Assembly (NCBI GenBank): GCA_004431415.1
Contig: QPMI01000062.1
Location: 62,001 to 126,000, forward strand
Direction: 5' to 3'
DNA: 64,000 bases
DNA from: Cyanophora paradoxa
Taxonomy: Eukaryota > Glaucocystophyceae > Cyanophorales > Cyanophoraceae
The position numbers and the translations under genes were made by a program. Shown here piece after piece: positions 22,201-38,695 of the stretch. The notes beneath the pieces were generated by a model. That model was not told the DNA's origin and ran no database searches. It saw only the letters and a list, made by a program, of their open reading frames with translations. Position 1 is the first letter of the stretch; each line of letters opens with the position of its first letter.

Positions 22201-22623
22201 CGACCTGTATCTAGACTCGCGCTCGGCCTCAATGTTGCATTCAATCTGGTGGTAGAATGCGTAGAAGTCCTGAACGCTTTGAATAGAGCAGAGGCCAAAG
22301 AGCGAGATGCGCCCGTCAACGTTTGCGTCAGGAACGGCGGGTCCGGTGGGGCGGTCTTCGAGCTGATGCAAAATCGTTAAACATGCGCTGCATGCATGCG
22401 ACGCTAAGCTTACGCCTTCGGGCCACGGGCGCTCAGCCAGGACTCCCTCCAACTCCGCCACTAGCTCTGCTTGCTTCTCGGACAGCGGGCAGCTGCGCTT
22501 ACACGTAAGGCGCTGACCGCGACAGATCCACTGCATGCGCATGTACCTCGCCTCCCACGCCGATGCCAGGGCTTTGCTGGACACAGCCGGCGCGCCCGCC
22601 ACAGCCGGCGCGCCCGCCTCCAT
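19231..22623 (-). CDS. COG3: Conserved oligomeric Golgi complex subunit 3
   Basis: COG3 is a lobe A subunit of the COG tether, needed for retrograde vesicle traffic within the Golgi. ATG at 22621-22623 ([12 protein letters not shown]), stop at 19231-19233. Diagnostic N-terminal segments run from [16 protein letters not shown] through [37 protein letters not shown]-type helix, [38 protein letters not shown] and [20 protein letters not shown] to [19 protein letters not shown]. This is the Sec34/COG3 signature. The middle is divided by many short introns. The C-terminal exon reads NILFRPIK, then [18 protein letters not shown], matching the COG3 end (PIKSN.VEAY). At least ten introns of about 50-60 nt are visible. 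Length of coding sequence is near the family norm (about 800 aa). Some central exon edges are approximate. Confidence 0.9.
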
Positions 22624-23055
22624 TCGAGAAGCGGCACGTCGCGACGAAAGGAGCTCTGCTGCGCCGGCGCGGCGCCGGCCTCGATTCGCTTTGGCCTAGC
22701 TGTGTCGAGCCGTGCTGGTTGTGGCTGCGACGCCCGCGCGGTCCAAAACGAACGTGCAATTGGACCCGAGGCCGGAATTCAAAACCTGACACCTACTGCG
22801 GGTCAGACTGCGGGAGTCTGCGGCGTGGAGCGGGGTACATGCTCTCGGAGGAACATTCGGCCGAGCGCATGCGCAGCGCGCGTATTGCATCCGCGGCATG
22901 CGCAGCTCTAACGCGGTGAGGGCGCACGCCCCTGCGAGAGTGGATAAATTGCTCAGCGCGTGGCCATGGATAATTGAGGTTTTTCTGAATTGAAATACGG
23001 GCTGTGCCACCCTGAAGGTGGTGGATCCTATCGATAGCCTGACCTGCCTAACTGC
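22624..23055. other. Intergenic region between BiP 3' end and COG3 5' end
   Basis: 432 bp. The COG3 promoter and the BiP terminator region should lie here. Short GCGCGCCCGCC(A/T)CAGCCG repeats occur at about 22590-22620, at the edge of the COG3 start. No gene recognised. Confidence 0.4.
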
Positions 23056-25778
<2,723 letters not shown>

Positions 25779-26410
25779 CGCTGGAGCTCGCTGAAGAGTG
25801 TCCTGGGCGACTCGAGGTGCGGCTATTTGAATGCCAGCCCCCGGCCGAACGAGCCGGATGAACAAGGTGACGTGCACTTGAGCCGCCGAGACCCGGCACT
25901 GACAATTCTCTGTACCCCGAATTATTTCCGGTGCACCTTGTATCACGGTTCTCCACCTGACCATCAACCGTTGGGGTTCTGACCGTTAGAATTACGATTC
26001 AAGATTACGATCGATATCAGCCACTGACAGCCAGCCTGGCAGACGTCGACATGTACAATTGCAAGAATTACGACCACATATATATATACGATTACGATTA
26101 GCAGCGAATTACGATTATGGTCCCACGGCCGAGCTCCGAGCTCTATAAGACCATACCGGCCATGGCCACAGCTCAAAGAACGTACGCGTAGCTCAGGCCC
26201 CAGATATCGCCGAGTCGATCTAGAAACTCAATTACGATTGGGAGTCTAGCTGTATAGGCTAGGGTTAGGTCGGTGGAGCTCGAGAAGACTGATCAGAATT
26301 ACGATCGCGGCAGGTCTTCAGGTCGTCAGCGTCACATATGCATAGAACACCGTACCTACATGGAACACTTGACGGTACCCCAGGTCGATCGATGACTCCG
26401 ATCAGACTCC
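25779..26410. other. BiP upstream region and ATTACGA-rich DNA
   Basis: The first 150 bp should include the BiP promoter; CCAAT- or TATA-type signals are not obvious. From 25990 to 26304 the heptamer ATTACGA recurs seven times (25991, 26004, 26067, 26091, 26108, 26231, 26298) in otherwise non-repetitive DNA, with an AT run TATATATATA near 26080. No gene seen. Confidence 0.5.
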
Positions 26411-26674
26411 ATGAACATCGCGCGCATCGAATACATCAAGCTCGGGCGCGCGGATGCCAGACAGAGGAGGGCTGCGCTCGCCGCGCTCCTTCCCGTCGGG
26501 GATCGCCTCTTGCCCGCGCCCGGCCTCCCCGCTCGCTCGCCGGCGCCCCCGCCCGCCAGCAACGCGTCGGACGAGCTCCTTGTTCGCCATGTGCTTTACG
26601 AGTTGGCGCACCGTTGGGCGCTCGCGCACGGCGCGGGCGACGTCCTGCAGGTCCTGCGGATCGGGGCCGCCTGA
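26411..26674 (+). CDS. Hypothetical small protein (87 aa)
   Basis: An uninterrupted frame from ATG (MNIARIEYIKLGRADARQRR) through an Ala/Leu/Pro-rich segment to LLVRHVLYELAHRWALAHGA and a stop at 26672-26674. The two ends look like amphipathic helices and codon composition is richer in GC than the surrounding DNA, which favours coding. I recognise no family. It lies in a repeat-rich region and might be a remnant of a mobile element or an exon of a larger gene. Confidence 0.3.
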   Translation: MNIARIEYIKLGRADARQRRAALAALLPVGDRLLPAPGLPARSPAPPPASNASDELLVRHVLYELAHRWALAHGAGDVLQVLRIGAA

Positions 26675-26813
26675 GGTTTGATCATCGGATTACGACGCGT
26701 ACGTCGACTAGTACTAGTACTAGTACTTGGACGAAAGTTGGACGAAAGTTGAGGTTTGATTTGATGGACGAAAGTTGGACGAAAGTTGAGGTTTGATCAT
26801 CGGATTACGACGT
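26674..26813. repeat. Nested direct repeats
   Basis: GAGGTTTGATCATCGGATTA occurs near 26674 and again near 26789. Between them TTGGACGAAAGTTGGACGAA is present twice, each followed by AGTTGAGGTTTGAT. A CTAGTA repeat (four units) lies at about 26709-26726. The pattern suggests stepwise tandem duplication, not a CRISPR array. Confidence 0.7.
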
Positions 26814-27265
26814 TCCTTTTCGAGGTGCATGCTCCTTTTGCGTTTATCGTGAGCGGTGGTAAATTCATGCTCGCAGACTTCCTGATCGAGTTCGAGCACT
26901 TCGTCCTTGTGGTGGAGGCGGACGAGCGGGGCCACGGGCGCACCAACTATTATGCGCAGATATATTTAGATACCGCGCTCCGCTACAGGCGCTCCGCGGA
27001 GGACGCTTGGATGCTCAAGATCTATGAGCAAATCCTCGAGGTTCGTTTGGGTTGAGCAGCCCCTGATGCGAAGCCCATGTGCGCAGGTCTACAGGAAGCC
27101 AACAAAATTCACAGGAGGGACTCACAGGAGGACCCACAGGAGGCGAGGGACCCAGAGGAGGCGGAGGCCAGAATCCGAGACCTCATGCGGGAGATGTGCC
27201 ACGGGAGATCCCTCACTCCCTCAGCTGCAGTGTACGGTAGATCTGTGCTGCTGCTGCGGCACTGA
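26814..27265 (+). CDS. Hypothetical protein, possible two-exon gene or remnant
   Basis: A frame reading FLFEVHAPFAFIVSGGKFML, ADFLIEFEHFVLVVEADERG and YYAQIYLDTALRYRRSAEDA looks like real protein (hydrophobic/helical alternation). It runs to about 27050. A possible intron (27044-27087, GT...GTGCGCAG) would link it to an acidic, helical second exon (LQEANKIHRRDSQED..., ARIRDLMREMCHGR) ending at a TGA at 27263-27265; a CACAGGAGG repeat lies in that exon. No family recognised and no clear start. Low confidence. Confidence 0.25.
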
Positions 27266-28218
27266 CAGTTTACGTACCCCAGTGGGCGATTCAAATTCGA
27301 AGAACCTCGTCCGGCCAGCACTAGTACTTGGCCAGCAGCTACGCATGCAGCTGGCAGTTGCATGCGAAGGATGGTACGGGGCTTGCGAAGTTCAATGCAA
27401 GGAATACATACTAGCTAGTACACATGTGCATAGGATGCAATGCATATGGTTATTCTAGATCTGAGCTCCAAGCATTTAATTTGCATGCGCATTCGGATCC
27501 GGATGCGCACGGACTCTGAGAATCGCAACGTCCGGACTGCAATTGCAACTAGCTATAGCTATATATATATATATAGCCTATAGACTGCAAGTGTGCGGTG
27601 CACTCTGCAGCACTGCCGCGGGCCTAGCCCACCGAGCTCACACCAAGCCCACCAAGACCCTAATCGATATCAGCAGTAACTAAACACACATGTGCACGTG
27701 CACTGGCCTCCTCATGATCAGGCCTAGGTGCACCTCCTCAGCCGCAGGCCTAGGGCTTTTTCGAATTCCCCCCCTCGCATTCGAATTCCCCTCGCCTCAG
27801 CAGCCCTTTTAATTTGCAGGGCTGCAGTACTAGAGCACTGCTGCCGCCGGCATTCAATTAATATTCCCCAGGCCCTCGCCTCGGTCACGGAATTCCTTTT
27901 CGGGCCTTTCAAAGTTCGATCGAAATTCCCCCCTCGTCTCGAGGCAATATCATAGTATTTCAATGGTCGACGTCCGGCCACCTGCATGCTGACGTACATG
28001 ATCATGAGCTACTTTAATTTACCGAGCTTCAATTTTTTTAAATTTACGCCGAGCTCGAGCTTTTTTAATTACGCGCGGGGGGTACGTACGCATCGCGTCG
28101 CTTCAGTTTAAGTGGCGCGTGTAAACGAGGTGTTTCACTTGCGAGCGGCATTTGCGAGCGCGCACTTGTAACTGAGGCGCGGCGTGCGAGCGCGTACGTG
28201 CGCTGGAGCCCAGGGGTA
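27266..28218. other. Non-coding DNA upstream of the Fanzor gene
   Basis: 953 bp without a credible gene. Features: a TATA(TA)n run near 27558-27575; the word GAATTCCCC(C)CTCG recurs around 27763-27795 and 27885-27940; GAGCTCGAGCTTTTTTAATT-like runs occur near 28020-28070. One of these could be the left edge of a mobile element carrying the Fanzor gene, but I could not define a terminal inverted repeat. Confidence 0.4.
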
Positions 28219-30315
28219 TGGAGGTTGATTCTACAGACACTATGCCCCCCGTTGTGTCGGCCCCCGTGCGCGCGCGAAATTGAAATCGCACCACTACGCA
28301 TGTGCTAAAATCTGATCGAAATCGTACCGCTTCGCAGGTACCGCGCAGGTCCATCTTGGAGCAAACAGAGGGAGGCCCTTCCGTTGTGCACACGGCGCGC
28401 CAGGCGTCCATCATGCCGCTCTCTGACCCTTCAAATTACAGCGACGCCAGCCCCCCGTCATCAATTGACCGAAGCCCGCGTACAGGTTCCGAGTTCACAC
28501 GTACCGCCGAAGAGAGTGGCAAATAAGGAAAATCCGCGGCGGGAGCAGCCGCCTCTACAGCTACAGCCGGTGCGCTGTAGAGTTCCCCTATTTTCTTCCC
28601 CGCTGAATCTGCCTCCCCAGGCCCTGGAGCAAACACCGGAATCCAGCGGGCGCCTTCAGCCGCGCGCAGCAGCGCCTGGCGCTCAGCTTCGCCCCGCCGC
28701 TCTAGCTTCGCCTTCTGTAGCGCCACCTCTCCAGACATCCGCCGCTTCTTCCTCCCGGCTATTGCTGCGCGAAGTGGCAGGAAGAGTCGAGGGGTCCGTG
28801 GAGTGCGCCGGTGACATCAATGTGCTGCGGCAGGCCGACCACCGGCGACCAGGCGCTTTCTGGAATTACGAAGCGAAGAAGGCATCGCGTCACGTGCGGC
28901 GGGGGCGCCCTCCCTGGGGCGTGTCGGCACTGATGCCCCTTCTCCCATGCAGTGCTTCATTCCGGCTGAGGGCCAGATGGAGGAGGTGCCGAAGAGCGAG
29001 TGGACTCCCTTGGAGACAAAGTTTCTTGGCACTGGCGGCTCCAATCCGTGGCGGGTGCGGATCTTTCGACCCACAAGTGTGCCTCCTGGGCCATCTGTCT
29101 CGCACGCCTCCTACATCGAGAGTAAGATCAGTGCGCTCACCCTCCCCCCCCCCCCCCCCCCCCCCCAACAGAGGGCGCGAGGGCAGCTTCTGATGGGTCC
29201 GAGTGCGCAGGGCTGGCTGCGGATCAGCTGCCATTGGCCGTGCCTCCACGAGGTGGTGGGGTGGAGAATCTGACATTGACATATGATGAACTCGAGCAGC
29301 GTGATATACACGGCGGTGTAGTTTCCATTGACCCCGGTGTGCATGACTTCTTGGTCCTGTACGCCCCAGACGGCCGCGTCATTGAGGTGCCACTCGCTTC
29401 CCCCATCCTTTCCTCCCCTATCATCAGACAACGGCTTCTCAGATCGGGCCCTACGAGAGTCGAGCGCGAGAGAACAAGCTGCAGAAGGCGTGGCTTTGGA
29501 TGGACATGTCAGTGCCACAGCCACAGCAATCGGACAATGTGGAGGTCGAGGATGGGCCTTCTCTGGGCAACGGGGAGGACCGCAGGCCCCGTGCGCATCC
29601 GAGAACTTTCCACGGGGCATCTTTCCTTGTGTACCCAGTTGATGCATCACTCCCCCCACCCCTCCTCCCCCCCGCGCAGTGCGCTCCCGCACGCGGCGCC
29701 GGCTCAAGAAGAAGGCACTCCGGGCCTTTGACCATGATCACAACAGGACTGTGGAGGCTCTCCGCCAGATTGCCCGGTGTGTGCCCCTATTTTCATTACC
29801 GTGCTATCATCAGCAAACCTACATGATCATCAGGTTCATGGTGTATAACTACAATGTTGTCCTGCTGCCGGAGCTCGAGTTTGAAACCAGCGATATGGCC
29901 CTGGTCTGCACTACCCATTCTGCCCGCTTTTTGAACCATGCCTTCTGCTGCTGGGTGCTGATTGCCCTTCCGCATTCGTAGATGCAGTGGACACACAATG
30001 AGTGCGTGCACACACACACACACACACAAACGAACCCCCGATTCCAACTCCCTGTCCCCCCCCCCCCCCCCCCCCCCCCCCCTTCCCCCTGTCCCTTGCA
30101 GGTTCCGGTGCATCCTTGCAGATGCCGCCACCCGTCACCGCCTGGAGTGCCGGGTTTACCTGGTCTCTGAACACCTCACCTCCAAGACGTGCGGGAAGTG
30201 TGGGGCAATCAATAACGACCTTGGAAGCAGCAGAACATTTGTTTGCCCCAACTGTGGAATTAAAATGCACCGCGACATGAATAGCGCTCGGTGCGGGGAT
30301 TTGGAAATTCACTAG
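28219..30315 (+). CDS. Fanzor, eukaryotic TnpB-like RNA-guided nuclease
   Basis: Fanzors are eukaryotic relatives of TnpB/Cas12 that cut DNA guided by an omega RNA, usually inside mobile elements. All nuclease landmarks are present in order. RuvC-I is GGVVSIDPGVHDFLVLY (Asp at 29330-29332). A basic segment (RTRRRLKKKALRAF) follows, and a splice to 29834 gives RTVEALRQIARFMVYNYN. RuvC-II is VVLLPELEFETSDM (Glu at 29871-29873). The zinc finger is SKTCGKCGA...FVCPNCG (Cys codons 30190, 30199, 30244, 30253). RuvC-III is HRDMNSAR (Asp at 30274-30276); TAG at 30313-30315. Introns include one with C23 (29144-29166) and one with a (CA)n run and C27 (30009-30082). The N-terminal third (from ATG 28219, MEVDSTDTMPP) is low-complexity and its exon structure is uncertain. 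The splice before the last exon is unresolved: a GC donor or a small deletion near 29960-29975 is needed to keep frame. Confidence 0.85.
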
Positions 30316-31069
30316 AAGTTTCAGTGAAAGTTCTGTGATCCGGGCCCCTTGCGCAGAAATGTTCTGCTGCGGGTGGCGTCTGGTGTGGACATGGATAACA
30401 GGCTCCTTGCAGGCTTCACTATGCCATTTGTCTGGGGGGGCACCGTGGCACCCCAGCACTAAGCGTGTCACTCTCGAGTCTACTCGTAACTAGACTAGTG
30501 ATGGTGTCCTGACCGGATCGGAATTTGCTATCTGCCAAAGCTTGAACGTATAGTGTCCTGCCCGGACGGTCATAATCATGATGCTCAATAGAATTCGAAG
30601 CTTGAATTCCGAAGTTCGAGTGCTGCAGCTGTCAGCCTGGCAGGCCGCAGTCAATGTCCAATGCGCGTGCCACGGTGGTGGCACTGTGTGTACGTGTGGT
30701 AAGTGACTCGTGATCGCTATTGGTGACCATAGGACCGTCGGACATGTAGGCATACACTCAGTGACTGTACACGCATTTTTAATTTTAAGCATCACGATCA
30801 TGATCCCTTGCCAAGTTGCCGTGACTCAGGGACAACCTTCAGCTTGCAACCTTGGCAAGGTGACCTTGACCGCCCCAAAACCTATCTTGCAATTGATCAT
30901 GAGGGCAAGGACTCCGGAACCGTCAAATTCCTTGTAAGAGCCATCCCTACAAAGGTGCAGAGCTGGGGAACGTGCTGTCGCTATGTGGGGAACATTTGGC
31001 CTTTCTTCCCGTAGCCTCCTCTTCCCGTAGCCTCAATTCAATGAGACGATTGCGAAGTGCATGAAGGCA
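30316..31069. other. Fanzor 3' flank and intergenic DNA
   Basis: The first 160 bp contain a G/C hairpin (CTGGGG...CCCCAG, about 30437-30461), which is where an omega RNA would be expected. Further on, GTGTCCTG(A/C)CCGGA occurs twice (about 30505 and 30551). A frame at 30830-31010 (TYLAIDHEGKDSGTVKFLV) looks protein-like but I cannot place it. Confidence 0.4.
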
Positions 31070-31897
31070 TCAAGGAATCTTGGTAAAGGGTGCGTAATCT
31101 TTCGAGCATGTGGACCACGCCTTCTCGAACGCGGCGAGTGGCTCTTTGCACGCTGGATTTGGGGCCAAAGAAAGAAGCACCCTCCTCTTTACGCATTCCT
31201 GGTTCAACAGTTGACAGTCAAAATGATTATCGGACGTGGATTCTTTGGAAGGCCGTACCTCATGATGCTTTCTAAATTTGAGATATCCCCTGCCGAGCTC
31301 AGAATCGAAGCTGCACTCCCCTGCCGGGCACGTGCACCCTCAACGAGTGCGAGATTTGGCGGATTTCGACCCCTCAGCACCTGAGAGGCTTGCCGCCCGG
31401 ATTTCGGAGCACGCGTGGTGCACACAGTCGTCCCAGCGGACCTACACGATACGCAGAGTCAGCACGGAAAGTTGAGCCCCGTCCGGGCCGAACGAGCGAA
31501 CTTTGGCGCGGCACTCGTCGTATGCGTGGATAAGCTCATGCGTGACTAGTTGTTCCGCGTGTATCAAGTTCTCTACACGGTTGCCACACAGGACTATATC
31601 GGCCGCATCCCCTCCCTGAGTGCGATTCAGTACGATCGCGCACTGTTGTGCGCTGACGCGAACCTGCGCGGGCCGAAACCCTGCACCGATCCCTTGCTCG
31701 CAGGTCTGGCAGTTGATGAACTTCTCGCGATCTACAGCGCAGCCGAGCCCCTGCAGCTGCTCGAGGAGGAAAACCACGAGCGGGCCTGCGGACAGTGAGC
31801 GGCGCGGTCGCCGCGCGGAGTGCACGGACGCGGGCACATGCGCACTCTTCAGCGCGTGCGCTTTCAACTTCGCGCACCGCTCAGCATCGTCGGACAT
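31070..31897 (-). CDS. ATP23: ATP23, mitochondrial inner-membrane metalloprotease
   Basis: ATP23 processes or chaperones ATP synthase subunit 6 in the mitochondrial intermembrane space. ATG at 31895-31897 (MSDDAERCAK). Family landmarks: FINCQTCEQGIGAGFRPAQV (CxxC), IVLCGNRV, the zinc-binding HELIHAYDECRAK, then across an intron VRWDDCVHHACSEIRAASLS, GECSFDSELGRGYLKFRKHH and, after another intron, ECVKRRVLLSLAPNPACKE with ending APFTKIP; TGA at 31070-31072. Every segment matches ATP23 and the length (about 215 aa) is normal. Introns are 50-60 nt with GT-AG ends. No mitochondrial presequence is evident, as is usual for this twin-CxxC-like protein. Confidence 0.93.
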
Positions 31898-32172
31898 CTC
31901 TAGATAGATCTACCGGATCTAATTGAGTAACTGTTGGCCGAGCTGATCGGCGCAGCGGTTCAATCTGACTCGATCGATATCGATATCAGTGAAGTGCACG
32001 TCATGATCAGCTGCAGTGGGACTGCCGCGCGCCGGCGCCGCTGCAGTGCGCATAAATCATCAAAGCCGGATCTAACCCCCGTCCAACCAAATCGTAATCG
32101 TGACGTATGAGCTTTCTAAAGCTACAGCTTCAGAGATATAGTACTACGGAAGAGAGCACAATGATCCGCGAA
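31898..32172. other. Short intergenic region, RPB4 to ATP23
   Basis: 275 bp. It must contain the ATP23 promoter and the RPB4 3' end. A CGATCGATATCGATATC palindromic stretch lies at about 31970-31987. Nothing else seen. Confidence 0.4.
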
Positions 32173-32770
32173 CTACACGCCTTCCCTAAAGGAAGCAATA
32201 TCCTTAAGCATCTCGTCCAGCTCAGCGTCGTCAAAGCGATCGAGGGTGGGGATCAAAGCCCTCGCTTCTTCTGCTGTCTCTGGGCACAAGTTCACGAGCG
32301 ATACCAGTTGGAAGGGCTCCAGCTTCTTATCGCCCGAATGCCGACCTTCAAGCATGCTGCTTCTGGGATTAGAGTGGCCTGCCAAAACTCGACAGAGGAG
32401 CAAGCAGCATTGCACCTTCGCAGCTCACTGACCGCTTGCTGGTTCTTGATCCTGCTGAACCGCTTCGTGTACGCTAGCGTTTTATGGAAGGTCCTGCGCT
32501 AATTTCGATCAGAACGGGCGAGCAAGGCTACGGGGCGCCTCTGCGAACTGCGTGAGATTCTTGCTGTCTGCCTCGCCCGAGAACGATTTGCTCTGTCTGT
32601 GATCTAGAATAATCGCCACCTCAGAGTTCTGCACAATGAGATAAGAGCGCGAAACGCGCGGCGAGCGCGAGTACACGGCGGCGCCCGCGGCTGACCGTGA
32701 GAACATGCGCATCGGCGAAGTCCTTGCTAAACTTTAGCAGCGCCGCATCCTCGCCTTCCTCGTTCGCCAT
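32173..32770 (-). CDS. RPB4: RNA polymerase II subunit RPB4
   Basis: RPB4 pairs with RPB7 to form the stalk of RNA polymerase II. ATG at 32768-32770 ([18 protein letters not shown]), an intron GTCAGCC...GTGCAG, then [20 protein letters not shown] (the SEV..LLEHR segment). The last exon has [20 protein letters not shown] and [20 protein letters not shown], ending [12 protein letters not shown] at 32173-32175. [13 protein letters not shown] is the family signature. The exon between DSKNLTQ and the C-terminal exon is less certain. Length is near 140 aa, as usual. Confidence 0.9.
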
Positions 32771-33100
32771 AGACGTGTTTTAAGCACAGCGCCGGCGCTT
32801 CCAGCGGGCCGTGGTGTTGGCGTTAGCGCGGAGGGCTTCGCGAGCCGCACGAAACCCGAGCCGAGCCGACAAGATGAGCTGCTGAGCTTTTCCTGCTGAG
32901 CTGCAGCAGGCGGCGGCGATAAAACTCTCAGTCTTTCACTCTCCCTGGGGGTACGTGTGGAATAGCTATAGGGCCCTCAGAGCCCACACTACCGCAATAC
33001 TAGTGCGGCAAGCTAGCGCTTGCAATTGCGCGTTTCACGTGGATTCGCGAAAAAGCTACCGTATAACACTTATATATGCCGCGCACTTTATTATGTCATC

Positions 33101-33238
33101 CCCAAATTATGTCGCCGACATTTTGCTATAACGACATAATTTGGGAGCGTCATAATTCCTGGGCGCCATACAAAATTACCGCGCCCCATACAAACCTCGA
33201 ATTGTACATGTATAGCGACATAATTTGGGAGCGTCATA
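33101..33238. repeat. CGACATAATTTGGG repeat cluster
   Basis: A 23-bp unit (CGACATAATTTGGGAGCGTC plus ATA) occurs at 33132-33154 and 33216-33238 in the same orientation. Its 14-bp core is present in inverted orientation at 33101-33114. Between the two direct copies, CGCC(CC)CATACAAA occurs twice. A small non-autonomous element or satellite remnant is likely. Confidence 0.75.
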
Positions 33239-34040
33239 TGTCACGCACGGGAGTCCAGGTTTTATAAACGACATCACAGATGCCGTCATATTTAAGTGTT
33301 ACACGGTAGATCGACGATTCGAAACACAAATATCGGCCTTGGGGAAAGGAGAGGCCCTTAGGTCTGTGCCACGGTGCCTGCAGCTGTCCTGTCCGTGGAT
33401 TCAAAATGCGATTCACGGCAAAATTTTTGGACCTAGGTACCCGTTTTCGACCCTGGGGAGCACGATGGCCGAGGCGGTTTTCCTATGAGAGGCCTCTAAA
33501 GGGCACTAACAGCACGTCGAAAAGCACAGAAAAGCATTTTCCTGGAAAAAAATAGAAAGCGTAAATCACATTGGCCTTCCAAGTCGAAATTTGAAAATTA
33601 TTTACTTCAAGAGACCGCACCCCATTCGCTAGGAAATAGTTTCCAAATTAACGAAGCGCCGCGTTGCCGGCCAGCAAATTTGTATAAGACAGGGTCGTAG
33701 TGTGCCACGATGTGGGATTTACATATATTTGATGGGTTAGTTGAAAGATAATTTAAATAACCAATTTAGACAGAGCCTTATTACTGCGAATTACATTCGA
33801 ATGATTCATAGATTATTATCAACCACCTCCAAAAAGCGCCGAAAAGTCGTTTTAATTCAACTGAAATGACCAATGGGCCCCTCGGGGCCCGTACTCGGTA
33901 CTATTGCGACCGATTGGGCCCCGCATCGATATCTGTACCCTGAAAGCTGCGGCACAATTCTGTACCCTCTAGATCTCACTTGAGCGTCTACCCTTGCCGA
34001 GTGGCCCCCCTATTTCTCTTAAGCTTCCCCCTCCCTGTGT

Positions 34041-34068
34041 AACCGCGCGCGTTTGCGCGCCCCCGGTT
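34041..34068. repeat. GC-rich hairpin
   Basis: AACCGCGCGCG, a TTTG loop, then CGCGC and CCGGTT form an imperfect inverted repeat, followed by A7. It could be a structured RNA end or a cruciform; no gene is attached. Confidence 0.4.
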
Positions 34069-34470
34069 AAAAAAAGAGCAGCCACCATCACGCCTTGAAG
34101 CCCCAGGACCCCAAGGCCACTCCTGCTCCGCAGGGACTCGCTTGTTAATACGCGCGCTTGATCGCAATCATGAAATCGTTTGACCATAAACGTTTTTAAG
34201 CTCAGCAGCTCTCATAATCAGTGATCACATGGCGTCTTGCCGCAGCAATCGAGATCCTTGGAGGCTGCGTTTCTCCGCACAGGGGCTTCAGGATCAGCAC
34301 GGACGTTGACTTGCGCAATATGGTAATTGGTACCGTTTACGTAGACAGCGGCTAGCTCCTAGCTACTTGTTTTAGAGGGGGGCCCTGGCCCCCTCCATGC
34401 ATATGAGGGCTACAGGGGATGCGAGGTAGGGGGTACTATGCAAATGAGAGAAAGGAGACCGGCCATGACA

Positions 34471-37488
<3,018 letters not shown>

Positions 37489-37958
37489 CTCGGCCGCTCT
37501 CTGGCCCCTTGCGCTGCGTGCTGGAGCCGGGCGGCCAGAGCTTCTTTCCCGCCAGGTCCGGGTACAGCGTTCCTCCCGATAAAAAAATGGATCATCGGAT
37601 CAAATAGATCGAAATCGGCTTCAATTCGTGCACTAGATCTGGACGACGTCGACCATCGCCGCGCGTGCCGCCCGATTGCAAGCCGCGATGCAGCACTCGC
37701 CGTACGCGTGCGGGCAGCTTTCGCTAGCTATAGTGTCCCTGCTGGGCCAGCTTGCTAGCGCTGGCCTGGTGGGCTATAGCTAGACCCGCGACACGTTGCC
37801 GCAGATTACGTGTACGCTTTCCACCCTTGCAGCCCCGACGTTGCGATTCAGCTCAGGTCCAAATGCTGTCCAAGGCTGGCTTTCTGATCGTATGCAGTGG
37901 ACAGGCCAAGAGCTAATAATCCTACCCGGGCCCCATGCCAGATGGTGGAGGGCAGCGA
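37489..37958. promoter_or_regulatory. MCM7 promoter region and gap to the H3 variant
   Basis: 470 bp. It carries the MCM7 promoter, with an E2F-type site at 37545-37553, and the 3' flank of the histone gene. A repeated GCTAGCTATA/GGCTATAGCTAG palindrome lies at about 37722-37780. No gene seen. Confidence 0.5.
37545..37553. promoter_or_regulatory. E2F/DP-type site upstream of MCM7
   Basis: TTTCCCGCC is a perfect match to the E2F consensus TTTSSCGC. It lies 57 bp upstream of the MCM7 ATG (sites work in either orientation). MCM genes are classical E2F targets, and a DP gene is in this window. Confidence 0.55.

Positions 37959-38695
<737 letters not shown>

Larger units (their letters stand above)
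32771..34470. other. 1.7-kb non-coding region, relatively AT-rich
   Basis: This is the longest gene-free, lowest-GC stretch. It holds the RPB4 promoter (right after 32770), a cluster of CGACATAATTTGGG repeats at 33101-33238, a hairpin at 34041-34068, and long segments without structure (33240-33960). No open frame looks protein-like. It resembles remnants of a transposable element; I saw no transposase. Confidence 0.5.

Noticed and set aside
26674-26813. Possible CRISPR-like array
   Set aside because: Only two full repeats, nested and of unequal spacing, in a eukaryotic nuclear sequence.
29834-29965. A disabling frameshift in the Fanzor gene between RTVEALRQIAR and FMVYNYN
   Set aside because: Using the acceptor at 29833 (ATGATCATCAG) removes a 57-nt intron and gives a continuous, conserved frame. 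Only the next junction remains open.
30808-31014. Short frame containing YLAIDHEGKDSGTVKF as part of a second nuclease or transposase
   Set aside because: No catalytic motif or splice context supports it; it is mentioned only as unexplained sequence.
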